Origin: Flavobacteriaceae bacterium CG2_30_34_30
Lineage (GTDB): Bacteria; Bacteroidota; Bacteroidia; Flavobacteriales; Flavobacteriaceae
Direction of reading: 5' to 3'
Assembly: GCA_001873105.1 (NCBI GenBank)
Contig: MNYN01000046.1
Span: forward strand, 1 to 37,059
Length of the DNA stretch: 37,059 bases
The notes beneath the pieces are model-generated. The model searched no databases. It saw only the letters and a list, made by a program, of their open reading frames with translations, and had not been told where the DNA came from. Below, in pieces: positions 7,733 to 15,680 of this stretch. Each line of letters starts with the position of its first letter. Position 1 is the stretch's first letter. The position numbers and the translations under genes are program-made.

Positions 7733-8944
7733 TTATAAAATTGCCTTAGCCACCAAAAATCCACTTGTCCAGCAATTTTGAAAATTAAAGCCGCCAGTGA
7801 TAGCGTCAATGTTTAAAACTTCTCCTGCCAGATACAGATTTTTATGCAGCTTACTTTCAAAAGTCTTGAAGTCAATTTCTTTTAATTCTACACCGCCTGC
7901 CGTGACAAATTCCTCTTTAAAGGTGCTTTTCCCATCCACCATAAATTTGCTTTCGGTGAGTTGAGAAGTCAAGTCTTGCAATTGTGTTTTATTGATTTCT
8001 GCCCATTTTGTCTCAACATCAATTCCGGAGGCTATAACCAAACTTTGCCAAAGTCTTCTAGGCAATTCAAACATCGGATATTTAATAACCAACTGTTTGG
8101 CTTGTTTTAACTTTATTTCTTTTAACTGTTCTAAAGCTTCTTCACTTTCCTGATTTTCCAACCAGTTTACCTGCATTGTAAAGGTATAATCTAACGCAAA
8201 AAGTTCTCGAGCGCCCCAAGCCGAAAGCTTTAAAATTGCCGGACCACTCATTCCCCAATGGGTAATTAACAAAGGTCCTTGACTTTTTAAAGTAGTGCCT
8301 AAAACTTTTACAGCAACGTTAGTACTTATACCAGATAAATCGGTTATGCGAGCATCTTTTATATGAAATGTAAACAACGAAGGTACTGGCGGTATAATTT
8401 TGTGACCTAATTTCTCTAAAAGTTGCCAAATTTTCGGGTTACTCCCAGTGGCGATTACAACGTTTTTGGTGATAAAATCTCCTTTGGTTGTTGTTACGTA
8501 CCAAAGAGAATCCTGTTTTGTTATTGTCTTAACGGAATGATTCATCTTGACATCAATCGCTAATCGTTTCACTTCCGAAAGAAAACAGTCGATAATGGTT
8601 TGCGAGCTATCCGTTTCCGGAAACATCCTTCCATCTTCTTCAATTTTTAAGGAAACTCCCCGTTTTTCAAACCATTCGATGGTGTCGCCAGTCATGAAAT
8701 GATGAAATGGTCCTAATAATTCTTTTTCGCCTCTTGGGTATTTTTTTATCAGTTCTTTAGGAACAAACTCAGCGTGGGTGACATTACATCTGCCACCACC
8801 TGAAATGCGAACTTTAGTAAGCACTTCCTTGCCGCGTTCCAGAATTACTATTTTAGCCTCGGAATTATTTTCTGCAGCGTTAATCGCTGTAAAAAATCCT
8901 GCCGCGCCACCGCCTATGATGAGTATGTCAATGAGGTGTTTCAT
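7733..8944 (-). CDS. FAD-dependent oxidoreductase, BaiN/HI0933 (RdsA-like) family
   Basis: A 403-residue flavoprotein. The N-terminal dinucleotide-binding motif is DILIIGGGAAGFFTA at 6-20, followed by the family signature VRISGGGRCNVTH at 45-57. The C-terminal FAD-contact region LYLAGEVLNIDAITGGFNFQ includes the typical GGFN. Family members are annotated as NAD(P)/FAD-dependent oxidoreductases and their physiological substrate is generally unknown. The PLP decarboxylase gene ends 3 bp upstream on the same strand, so the two are cotranscribed, but I see no clear metabolic link between them. Confidence 0.88.
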   Translation of the reverse strand: MKHLIDILIIGGGAAGFFTAINAAENNSEAKIVILERGKEVLTKVRISGGGRCNVTHAEFVPKELIKKYPRGEKELLGPFHHFMTGDTIEWFEKRGVSLKIEEDGRMFPETDSSQTIIDCFLSEVKRLAIDVKMNHSVKTITKQDSLWYVTTTKGDFITKNVVIATGSNPKIWQLLEKLGHKIIPPVPSLFTFHIKDARITDLSGISTNVAVKVLGTTLKSQGPLLITHWGMSGPAILKLSAWGARELFALDYTFTMQVNWLENQESEEALEQLKEIKLKQAKQLVIKYPMFELPRRLWQSLVIASGIDVETKWAEINKTQLQDLTSQLTESKFMVDGKSTFKEEFVTAGGVELKEIDFKTFESKLHKNLYLAGEVLNIDAITGGFNFQNCWTSGFLVAKAIL

Positions 8945-8947
8945 TTT

Positions 8948-10375
8948 TTATTCGGCAGCAAATTTTTCGCAAAGGAGTATTGTGCTTTTGATATCATTCA
9001 TGGTGGTTCGTGGATTAATCAAGCACATTCTTAAAACCACTTGCCTATTTAAAATAGTAGTAACTAACAGTGCTTCGCGTGATGCAACGACTTTTTTTGA
9101 AATCTTTTGATTGATTTTATCCAATTGTTTTTCTGACCAATTTTCAGCAATAGGATTATATCTGAAATTGATAATGGCTAAATTTGCGGGGGAAACCACT
9201 TCCCATTTATCACTTTTTCTAAGAAAGTCTTCCAATTGTTCCGCTAAATAAATATTGTAATCTATTGCTTTTCGGAATGCTTTTAAACCAAAAGTTTTGA
9301 TAGACATATAAAATTTTAATGCTCTAAAACGGCGAGTTAATTCAATACCGTGGTCATAAAAATTGATTTCTGATTCATTGCCTTCAATATCTCTTAAATA
9401 TTCAGGTTTTTCGGTAAACGTTCCACTGAGCCATTTGTGGTTGCGCACTAACAAACAGCCTATTTCATAGGGCTGAAAAAACCATTTATGAGGGTCAACG
9501 GTTATAGAATCGGCTTTTTCAATGCCTTGAAGTAATTTTTTTCCGTTTTTAGCTAAAATTGCTGCTCCGCCATAAGCGGCATCTATATGAAACCAAAGTT
9601 TTTCTTTTTTACAAATTGCCGCTAATTCGTTTAATGAATCTACCGTTCCTGTATTTGTTGTGCCGGAAGAGGCAATCAAACAAAAGGGTTGTAATCCTTC
9701 TAATTTGTCTTTGGCAATAGCATTTTTTAATTTGTTTACGGAAAACTTAAATTCCATATCGGTAGGAATCATTCTAATTTGTTCCTTTTTAAACCCTAAA
9801 ATATGTATGGCTTTTATATTAGAGGAATGCGCTTGGTCTGATAAATAAATGACAGCTTTTGAAAAATCTTGCCCGCATTTTATGTTTCTTGCAGTTACCA
9901 AAGCCGTTAAATTTGCCATGGAGCCACCGCTAGTAAAAATGCCTCCTCCTTTTTTTATGGGAAGTCCAAAAAGTTTTAGTAACCAATTCATCGTAACAAT
10001 TTCTAGTTCTGCCGCTGCAGGTGAAGCTGCCCAGCCTCCTGAAAAAATATTGAATCCGGTAGCTAAGGTGTCACTCATTGCACTAATATAGTTGCTTGGC
10101 CCGGGGACAAAGGAATAGGATCTTGGGTGTGTAACAATATTGCTTTTTGTCATGACATTTTCTAAAACAAAGTGCAACACTTCTGTAGCATTAGAAGGGT
10201 GCTCTGGGGCATCTTGTTGAAATAAAATATCCATTTCAGATCTTGAGGCAGTGGCAACTGGAAATTTTTCGTTTTGTGTGTCAAAATGTGCTACAATGGC
10301 ATCCACCACTTGATAGCCGTAATCTTGCATTTCTGCTTTGGTAAGCTCTAATTTATCTGATTTTGTTAAAGTCAC
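8948..10375 (-). CDS. Group II PLP-dependent amino acid decarboxylase
   Basis: A 475-residue enzyme of the aromatic-amino-acid/glutamate/diaminobutyrate decarboxylase family. GGWAASPAAAELEIVTMNWL at 113-132 matches the conserved substrate-side region, FTSGGSMANLTAL at 147-159 binds the cofactor phosphate, HIDAAYGGAAIL at 263-274 has the PLP-stacking aspartate D265, and DPHKWFFQPY at 294-303 has Schiff-base lysine K297. Tryptophan, tyrosine, aspartate or diaminobutyrate are all possible substrates and the sequence alone does not decide. A TACCTTTG box lies 22 bp upstream. It is followed after 3 bp by the BaiN-type flavoprotein. Confidence 0.87.
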   Translation of the reverse strand: MTLTKSDKLELTKAEMQDYGYQVVDAIVAHFDTQNEKFPVATASRSEMDILFQQDAPEHPSNATEVLHFVLENVMTKSNIVTHPRSYSFVPGPSNYISAMSDTLATGFNIFSGGWAASPAAAELEIVTMNWLLKLFGLPIKKGGGIFTSGGSMANLTALVTARNIKCGQDFSKAVIYLSDQAHSSNIKAIHILGFKKEQIRMIPTDMEFKFSVNKLKNAIAKDKLEGLQPFCLIASSGTTNTGTVDSLNELAAICKKEKLWFHIDAAYGGAAILAKNGKKLLQGIEKADSITVDPHKWFFQPYEIGCLLVRNHKWLSGTFTEKPEYLRDIEGNESEINFYDHGIELTRRFRALKFYMSIKTFGLKAFRKAIDYNIYLAEQLEDFLRKSDKWEVVSPANLAIINFRYNPIAENWSEKQLDKINQKISKKVVASREALLVTTILNRQVVLRMCLINPRTTMNDIKSTILLCEKFAAE

Positions 10376-10397
10376 TTTTCTGTTTTTTTAAGAGCTG

Positions 10398-10405
10398 CAA
10401 AGGTA
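10398..10405 (-). promoter_or_regulatory. Putative -7 promoter box TACCTTTG
   Basis: GCAAAGGTA on the plus strand reads TACCTTTGC on the minus strand, 22 bp upstream of the decarboxylase ATG. No good -33 TTTG is seen at 19 bp. Confidence 0.45.
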
Positions 10406-10440
10406 AAGGTTTAAGCGGTTTTTGATGATGATTTTAGGTA

Positions 10441-10475
10441 TAAAAAAACATCCTGAAGAAATAGTTTCAAGATGT
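10441..10475 (-). terminator. Rho-independent terminator of the beta-helix protein gene
   Basis: Arms at 10448-10457 and 10466-10475 form a 10-bp stem on the minus-strand transcript (one G-U pair) with an 8-nt loop, followed directly by seven U residues (plus-strand A7 at 10442-10448). It lies about 30 bp after the stop of the T9SS beta-helix gene. Confidence 0.82.
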
Positions 10476-10503
10476 ATATTAAAATTGAAAGTATTTGATT
10501 TGT

Positions 10504-11970
10504 TTATTTCACAAGTAGTTTCTTTATTACTTGACTTTTTTCATTGCTAAAACGGGTGAAATAAATTCCCGAAGGAAGTGATAATGAAATCCTGTTTGTT
10601 CCGGAAACAATTTTCTGACTTGAAATTACATTGCCTTGCATGCCAAAAATTTCTAATTTTTCAAAAGAATTCACATTATCAAAAGTAATAGAGTTTGTCG
10701 CCGGATTCGGATAGAAAACAAAATTTTCTAATGTTATTTCATCTAATCCTAGGATTTCACAATTTATGGGGTCAAAAATAACTTCACCTAAAGAAGGATC
10801 GTCCACTTGATGAAAAATTACTGTTTCGGCTTCTGCCAGGGTGCCTTCGCCTCCTTCAACCCAGCAATTATTTTTTGCTGAAAGCACATTGGGTGTGTTG
10901 TTGTAAAGGGCAAAAATCTCTCCTGAATTTCCATTTTCTGAAAACACGTTTAATCCCGGATTGTCTTGATCGTCGCCAAAATTGGCATTCGATTGGCCTT
11001 GTAAGGTAACTCCCCAAAGGTTTCTTCGTATTTTATTTCCGGAAGCAACTATTTCTTGTCCACCTGTTGGTGCATTTAAGTTGATGCCGCTTCCCCCTAA
11101 ATTTGGATTGTTTTGGGTATTATTATCTTCAATTATGTTATTTTTTATTCTTCCAAAAGCGTTTGGACCTACAATGGTCATTCCATACCGGTTGTCTTTA
11201 ATAATATTATCTTCAATGATAACTCGTAAAGCTCCTCCAACCAAATTGGCTACGGCAATTCCGCCAACTTGTTCTTTAGTCCTATCCCCAATAATGGTGT
11301 TTTGTATGATTTTCAAAGTGTCTAAAGTTCTTGTAGCACCCATATTTATTTGCGGACGGTTGTTGTTGGTTTGGTTATTTCCTTCTAAATAATTATTAAA
11401 TATATATGCAGAAACTTGGGTGTTTGCGGCAGAGCTTATTGCCGGAGTGGCATTGAATAAAAATTGATTGTTGGTGATTTCAGGAATTCCTCGTGAAAAC
11501 GCCACTACACCACCTGTGGCTACACCTGCAATGTTAAATTGCAAAATGGAATTATTCAATATGAAATCTTCGGTTAAAACCTGTAAACCACCACCATATT
11601 CGATAGTAGCATTTTGAATGTTGATTACTGAAAATTCTTCAAAACGAAACCCATCATACGGATTTGCCTGATTTACGGCGGTTATAGTTGTTGCATTTGC
11701 TTCAACCAAAAACGACCCAAAAACAGTGATGCGCAAACCAGCTTCAATTTGCAAAGTTAAATTTGTGGGAATCCGTAGAATATCATTCACCGAAACGGTA
11801 ATGTTTTCTAGTAAAGTATAGGTGCTTCCTGAAATAGTGATTGTAGTTGGGCTAGCTATTGCAATATCGTCAAGCGTCCAATCTACACCAGTATTTGGGG
11901 TAGTGTATTGAGCAGCTAATTGGAATATGGAAACGCAAAAAAATAAAAAAGTAAAAATACATTTTTTCAT
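10504..11970 (-). CDS. Secreted right-handed beta-helix protein with T9SS type A sorting domain
   Basis: A 488-residue secreted protein. It begins with a signal peptide (MKKCIFTFLFFCVSIFQLAA then Q). The middle, roughly residues 90-350, contains repeated short strands rich in N and I (for example IIEDNIIKDNRYGMTIVG and NNIIEDNNT), the pattern of parallel beta-helix (PbH1/NosD-like) repeats. The last 75 or so residues form a T9SS type A sorting domain, with FYPNPATNSITFDN and the ending IYFTRFSNEKSQVIKKLLVK. The protein should cross the outer membrane by type IX secretion and be surface-attached or released. No catalytic residues of a lyase are recognisable. It is monocistronic, between two terminators. 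Confidence 0.88.
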   Translation of the reverse strand: MKKCIFTFLFFCVSIFQLAAQYTTPNTGVDWTLDDIAIASPTTITISGSTYTLLENITVSVNDILRIPTNLTLQIEAGLRITVFGSFLVEANATTITAVNQANPYDGFRFEEFSVINIQNATIEYGGGLQVLTEDFILNNSILQFNIAGVATGGVVAFSRGIPEITNNQFLFNATPAISSAANTQVSAYIFNNYLEGNNQTNNNRPQINMGATRTLDTLKIIQNTIIGDRTKEQVGGIAVANLVGGALRVIIEDNIIKDNRYGMTIVGPNAFGRIKNNIIEDNNTQNNPNLGGSGINLNAPTGGQEIVASGNKIRRNLWGVTLQGQSNANFGDDQDNPGLNVFSENGNSGEIFALYNNTPNVLSAKNNCWVEGGEGTLAEAETVIFHQVDDPSLGEVIFDPINCEILGLDEITLENFVFYPNPATNSITFDNVNSFEKLEIFGMQGNVISSQKIVSGTNRISLSLPSGIYFTRFSNEKSQVIKKLLVK

Positions 11971-12043
11971 AAATAAAAATTTTGGGATAGTTTGTTTTGT
12001 TTTTATAAGCGTATAATTAAGTGGTCAAAAGTAATAATTATTT

Positions 12044-12083
12044 AAAAAGGAAAATAGAACAAGTAGTTTCTATTTTCCTTTTT
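12044..12083 (-). terminator. Perfect 16-bp hairpin, terminator of the terC gene
   Basis: AAAAAGGAAAATAGAA (12044-12059) and its exact reverse complement (12068-12083) flank an 8-nt loop. Because the arms end in A5 and T5, the structure works as a terminator in both directions. It lies just after the terC stop and before the beta-helix gene start. Confidence 0.82.
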
Positions 12084-12109
12084 ATAAAATAACAAAACGC
12101 AAATGCTAC

Positions 12110-12829
12110 TTACGTTTCTAGTTTTTTTCTTTTATTTTGATACCGAATATTGAGCATTTCAATAATTAAGGAGAAGAAAACGGCAAAATAGACATATCCT
12201 TTTGGTACGTGGGAATGCAGAGCTTCTACAATAAGCATAAAACCTATTAAAATTAAAAACGAAAGTGCTAAAATTTGAATGGTAGGATATTTGTTTACAA
12301 AGTCACTTACTGCTTTAGCAAATAGCATCATTACAATTATAGAAACAATAACAGCAATAATCATAAGCAGTAATTTGTCTGTAAGACCCACCGCCGTAAG
12401 AATAGAGTCAAACGAAAAAATGATATCCAATAAAACAATTTGTAGAATTGCATACCCAAAACTATTCACCTTTTTTATTACTTGTTCATGTTCTACCCCT
12501 TCTACCTTATGATGAATTTCCAAAATACTTTTTACCAAAAGAAAAACGCCTCCAAGAGCTAAAATAATATCTCGCCAACTTAACGCAAAATCGCTAATGG
12601 TTAGCACAGGTGTTGTTAGACCAATAATCCAAGTAATACTTAACAGCAATAAAATTCGCACAATTAAAGCAAGAGAAAGTCCTAGAATTCGAGCTTTTCT
12701 TTGTTGTTCATGTGGAAGTTTTGCGGCTACTATTGAAATAAAAATAATGTTGTCAATGCCTAAAACAATTTCCATAAAGGTTAATGTTAAAAGAGCAATC
12801 CAGGTATCGAGGTGTAAAAAAATTTCCAT
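12110..12829 (-). CDS. TerC-family integral membrane protein
   Basis: A 239-residue protein with about seven hydrophobic segments. The two conserved acidic transmembrane motifs of the family are present: FMEIVLGIDNIIFISI at 18-33 (E20, D26) and DIIFSFDSILTAVGL at 135-149 (D141). TerC/Alx relatives have been linked to manganese efflux and metallation of exported proteins. Here no tellurite gene cluster accompanies it, so metal handling is the likelier role. It is a single-gene unit ending in a strong hairpin terminator. Confidence 0.87.
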   Translation of the reverse strand: MEIFLHLDTWIALLTLTFMEIVLGIDNIIFISIVAAKLPHEQQRKARILGLSLALIVRILLLLSITWIIGLTTPVLTISDFALSWRDIILALGGVFLLVKSILEIHHKVEGVEHEQVIKKVNSFGYAILQIVLLDIIFSFDSILTAVGLTDKLLLMIIAVIVSIIVMMLFAKAVSDFVNKYPTIQILALSFLILIGFMLIVEALHSHVPKGYVYFAVFFSLIIEMLNIRYQNKRKKLET

Positions 12830-12926
12830 AAAAAGCGGGTTTGAAAAGTGGACTAAATGTAGATAAATGTTTTGGAGATTTCATTTACTAATTTAACATA
12901 TTTACGAAAAAAATTAAAGTGAGAAC

Positions 12927-12959
12927 AACCCTTCTAGGGTTTAAAACCTTAGAAGGGTT
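12927..12959. repeat. Near-perfect 33-bp palindrome
   Basis: Arms 12927-12942 and 12944-12959 match over 16 bp with one mismatch around a single central base (AACCCTTCTAGGGTTT against its complement). It lies between terC and the tRNA-Leu terminator, in intergenic DNA. No U-tract follows on either strand, so it is not an ordinary terminator. It may be a cruciform-forming or dispersed palindromic repeat. Confidence 0.8.
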
Positions 12960-13034
12960 CATTGCATATGCAACACTTTACATAAAAACCTTTGCGCTCT
13001 TTACGTAAAAAAAAATTATTAAAATTTTTACAAT

Positions 13035-13060
13035 AAAAAAGCCCTTCATTTCTGAAGAGC
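13035..13060 (-). terminator. Terminator of tRNA-Leu
   Basis: On the minus strand GCTCTTCA pairs with TGAAGGGC across GAAA, with one G-U pair, followed by T6. It lies 10 bp after the mature tRNA 3' end. Confidence 0.8.
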
Positions 13061-13069
13061 TTCGTTACG

Positions 13070-13151
13070 TGCGGGCGGGGAGACTCGAACTCCCACACCT
13101 TGCGGCACCAGATCCTAAGTCTGGCATGTCTACCAATTCCATCACGCCCGC
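13070..13151 (-). tRNA. tRNA-Leu, anticodon UAG
   Basis: The minus strand folds as a class II tRNA. The acceptor stem is GCGGGCG paired with CGCCCGC, with discriminator A. The anticodon arm is CCAGA-CTTAGGA-TCTGG, giving anticodon TAG. There is a long variable arm (TGCCGCAAGGTGT) and a T arm GGGAG-TTCGAGT-CTCCC. The CCA end is not encoded. It reads CUN leucine codons. It has its own promoter and terminator. Confidence 0.95.
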
Positions 13152-13172
13152 TTGGAATTTACATTAAAAATT

Positions 13173-13211
13173 TTTGCTGAATGGTGCATTACGCTCCGAA
13201 GCTTCAGCAAA
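13173..13211. repeat. 9-bp inverted repeat in the tRNA-Leu leader
   Basis: TTTGCTGAA at 13173-13181 and TTCAGCAAA at 13203-13211 are exact complements separated by 21 bp. The structure lies between the tRNA promoter and the tRNA 5' end and may mark pre-tRNA folding or processing. Confidence 0.6.
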
Positions 13212-13217
13212 GGAGTG

Positions 13218-13247
13218 CAAATATAAGCAAAGATTAGAATAAACAAA
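13218..13247 (-). promoter_or_regulatory. Bacteroidota-type promoter of tRNA-Leu
   Basis: On the minus strand TTTG (13247-13244) is followed after 18 bp by TATATTTG (13225-13218). Both boxes and the spacing fit the sigma-ABfr consensus TTTG-N19-TAnnTTTG. The start site would be about 60 nt upstream of the mature tRNA. Confidence 0.75.
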
Positions 13248-13306
13248 CAACTTCCTTTATAAAAATAACAGATTTTCGTAGATTTACCATTCCTTAAAAT
13301 ACGAAT

Positions 13307-14695
13307 ATGAATTCAGCAAAATCTTACATTGAAGAAAACAAAGACCGGTTTTTAAACGAACTCATCGATTTACTAAAAATTCCATCTATTAGCGCTGATC
13401 CGGCATACAAAAAGGACGTTATCGCTGCCTCAGAAATGGTTAAAAAAAGACTGCAGGAAGCAGGTTGCACTCATGTAGAAATATGTGAAACTCCTGGATT
13501 TCCTATAGTTTATGGTGAAAAAATCATGGATAAAAATCTTCCTACCATTTTAGTCTATGGGCACTATGACGTACAACCGCCAGATCCATTAGATTTATGG
13601 AACAGCCCGCCATTTGAACCTGTCATTAAAAAAACCGAAATACATCCCCAAGGGGCCATTTTTGCCCGTGGCTCTTGCGACGATAAAGGCCAAATGTATA
13701 TGCACGTGAAAGCGTTGGAATATATGACCAAAACTAACCAACTACCTTGCAATGTCAAGTTTATGATTGAAGGCGAAGAAGAAGTAGGTAGTGCAAGTTT
13801 GGGATGGTTTTTAGAGCGCAACCGAGAAAAACTAGCCAATGACGTCATACTGATAAGCGACACAGGAATGATTGCTCCCGATGTACCATCTATTACCACT
13901 GGTTTACGCGGTTTGAGTTATGTGGAAGTAGAAGTTACCGGCCCAAACCGCGACCTGCATTCCGGATTGTACGGAGGTGCTGTGGCAAACCCAATTAACG
14001 TGTTGGCAAAAATGATTGCCGCTTTACACGACGAAAATAACCATATTACCATACCTGGTTTTTACGATAATGTACTAGAACTTTCCGCAGCGGAAAGAGC
14101 AAAAATGGCAGAAGCACCTTTTCATTTAGACGCCTATAAAAAAGCACTAGATATTGAAGCTGTTTATGGCGAAAAAGGCTATACTACAAATGAAAGAAAC
14201 TCCATTCGCCCTACATTAGATGTCAACGGCATTTGGGGAGGCTATACCGGTGAAGGCGCAAAAACGGTGATTGCCGCTAAAGCTTACGCTAAAATAAGCA
14301 TGCGCCTTGTACCTGATCAAAACTGGAAAGAAATCACCGAATTGTTTACCAAACACTTTAAATCTATAGCGCCAAAAGGTGTTACCGTAAAAGTAACCCC
14401 ACACCATGGAGGCACTGCTTATGTAACGCCAATAAACAGTATGGAGTACCGAGCCGCTGAAAAGGCTTATGAAGCAACTTTTGGAAAAACCCCTATCCCA
14501 CAACGAAGCGGTGGAAGCATTCCGATTGTGGCTCTTTTTGAAAAAGAACTCCAAAGTAAAAGTATTTTAATGGGCTTTGGCTTAGACAGTGATGCTATCC
14601 ACTCGCCAAATGAGCATTTTGGTATATGGAATTACCTAAAAGGCATTGAAACCATCCCACAGTTTTATCATTATTTTACGGAGATGAGTAAATAG
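13307..14695 (+). CDS. M20-family metallopeptidase (dipeptidase)
   Basis: A 462-residue cytosolic exopeptidase of the M20 family, CNDP-like subgroup, which cleaves short peptides using two metal ions. Visible sites are the first metal region LVYGHYDVQPPDP at 82-94 (H86, with D88), the bridging aspartate in ARGSCDDKGQ at 120-129, the catalytic and metal glutamates in MIEGEEEVGS at 153-162, and a dimerisation domain from about residue 200 to 380. The ATG is preceded by AT-rich DNA with TAGATTTA at about -40, a weak promoter match. No signal peptide. It is followed by an inverted repeat that may end the transcript. Confidence 0.9.
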   Translation: MNSAKSYIEENKDRFLNELIDLLKIPSISADPAYKKDVIAASEMVKKRLQEAGCTHVEICETPGFPIVYGEKIMDKNLPTILVYGHYDVQPPDPLDLWNSPPFEPVIKKTEIHPQGAIFARGSCDDKGQMYMHVKALEYMTKTNQLPCNVKFMIEGEEEVGSASLGWFLERNREKLANDVILISDTGMIAPDVPSITTGLRGLSYVEVEVTGPNRDLHSGLYGGAVANPINVLAKMIAALHDENNHITIPGFYDNVLELSAAERAKMAEAPFHLDAYKKALDIEAVYGEKGYTTNERNSIRPTLDVNGIWGGYTGEGAKTVIAAKAYAKISMRLVPDQNWKEITELFTKHFKSIAPKGVTVKVTPHHGGTAYVTPINSMEYRAAEKAYEATFGKTPIPQRSGGSIPIVALFEKELQSKSILMGFGLDSDAIHSPNEHFGIWNYLKGIETIPQFYHYFTEMSK

Positions 14696-14704
14696 AATAG
14701 TGTG

Positions 14705-14737
14705 AAACCTGTCGGGGTGTATATTTCCGGCAGGTTT
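14705..14737 (+). terminator. Inverted repeat, possible terminator after the M20 peptidase
   Basis: AAACCTGTCGG at 14705-14715 pairs with CCGGCAGGTTT at 14727-14737 (11 bp, one U-G pair, 11-nt loop). The T-run after it is short, so termination may be weak. It overlaps the -33 region of the next gene. Confidence 0.55.
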
Positions 14738-14765
14738 ATCTAACCCATTTTTATGAGTACTTTTG
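14735..14765 (+). promoter_or_regulatory. Promoter of the DUF6922-like/AbiEii pair
   Basis: TACTTTTG at 14758-14765 matches TAnnTTTG, with TTTA 19 bp upstream at 14735-14738 as a near-consensus -33 box. The start codon begins only 6 bp after the -7 box, so the message should be essentially leaderless. Confidence 0.65.
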
Positions 14766-14771
14766 TAAACT

Positions 14772-15059
14772 ATGAAACGTGACTATACCATATTCGATTT
14801 ATCTCCACATCTTTTTTGGGATGTAGATTCTTCTTTGTTACAATTTGAGCTATCCAAAAATATTATTATTCAGAAAGTTTTGGAATATGGTGTTATGGAA
14901 GATTGGTGTATAATCAATGCCGTTTATGGCAGGGAAGTTATAAAAAATACAGCACTTCATTTGAAAAACTTAGACGAGGTGACACTATCCTTTTTATCCA
15001 ATATTTTTCAAATTAACAAGCAAGATTTTAGATGCTTTTCACACAAAACATTAATATAA
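14772..15059 (+). CDS. Putative antitoxin, DUF6922-like
   Basis: A 95-residue protein. The opening DLSPHLFWDVDSSLLQFEL at 9-27 and the later MEDWCIINAVYG and the QDFRCFSHK ending are the pattern of the small DUF6922-type proteins that Bacteroidota encode directly before AbiEii-type nucleotidyltransferases. The family has no proven activity known to me; the antitoxin role is inferred from gene order. The stop codon is followed after three bases by the TTG start of the AbiEii gene in the same reading frame, so expression is tightly coupled. Confidence 0.7.
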   Translation: MKRDYTIFDLSPHLFWDVDSSLLQFELSKNIIIQKVLEYGVMEDWCIINAVYGREVIKNTALHLKNLDEVTLSFLSNIFQINKQDFRCFSHKTLI

Positions 15060-15062
15060 CTT

Positions 15063-15641
15063 TTGGAGTTATTGGATGGTATTATGCATTCAAGTACTTT
15101 CAAAGCATTTCATTTGGTTAGTGGGACTTCCTTGGCGTTACAAATTGGACATCGCATTTCAGTAGATTTAGATTTATTTGGGGATTCTGAAATCAATGAA
15201 ATAAAATTTAATAAAGAGCTATCTATCCTAGGTAATCTTACTATTTTAAAAAAGAGTAAAAATATTTTAGTGTATGCAATCGACGGGGTAAAAATAGATT
15301 TTGTTAATTATCCTTACCCTTTATTAGAAAGCCCCAAAGTTGAAAACTCAATTAGAATGTTGTCTTTGAAAGACATTGCAGCCATGAAATTAAATGCTAT
15401 ATCAGGAAGAGGAAGTAAAAAAGATTTTATAGACCTGTATTTTCTTTTAACTATCTTTCCTTTAGAAAAAATATTTCAATTTTATTCTGAAAAATATACG
15501 GATGGCTCCACTTTTTTAGCATTAAAAAGCCTCTCCTACTTTGATGATGCCGAAAAAGAAGAAATGCCTATCATGATGAAAAAAATGGATTGGCAAACAA
15601 TTAAGGAAACTGTTTTGAAGGAGGCTAAAAGATTGGCTTAA
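15063..15641 (+). CDS. AbiEii/AbiGii-type nucleotidyltransferase, putative toxin
   Basis: A 192-residue protein with the motifs of the AbiEii family: FHLVSGTSLALQIGHR at 16-31 (nucleotidyltransferase motif with G21 and S23), SVDLDLF at 33-39 with the two metal aspartates D35 and D37, and LKDIAAMKLNAISGRGSKKD at 102-121 followed by FIDLY. In characterised type IV systems such proteins use NTPs to modify tRNA or other targets and halt growth. Start choice: TTG at 15063 keeps the conserved N-terminal helix (LLDGIMHSSTFKAF); ATG at 15084 would remove half of it. The TTG start follows the upstream stop by 3 bp. Confidence 0.8.
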   Translation: MELLDGIMHSSTFKAFHLVSGTSLALQIGHRISVDLDLFGDSEINEIKFNKELSILGNLTILKKSKNILVYAIDGVKIDFVNYPYPLLESPKVENSIRMLSLKDIAAMKLNAISGRGSKKDFIDLYFLLTIFPLEKIFQFYSEKYTDGSTFLALKSLSYFDDAEKEEMPIMMKKMDWQTIKETVLKEAKRLA

Positions 15642-15680
15642 AACAATCAAGTCTTAAATCTAAACAATATCCTATAAAAT

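Noticed and set aside
10982..11392. 136-codon plus-strand ORF inside the beta-helix gene
   Set aside because: Antisense to a repeat-rich T9SS protein with signal peptide and sorting domain; the hydrophobic antisense translation follows from the N/I-rich repeats.
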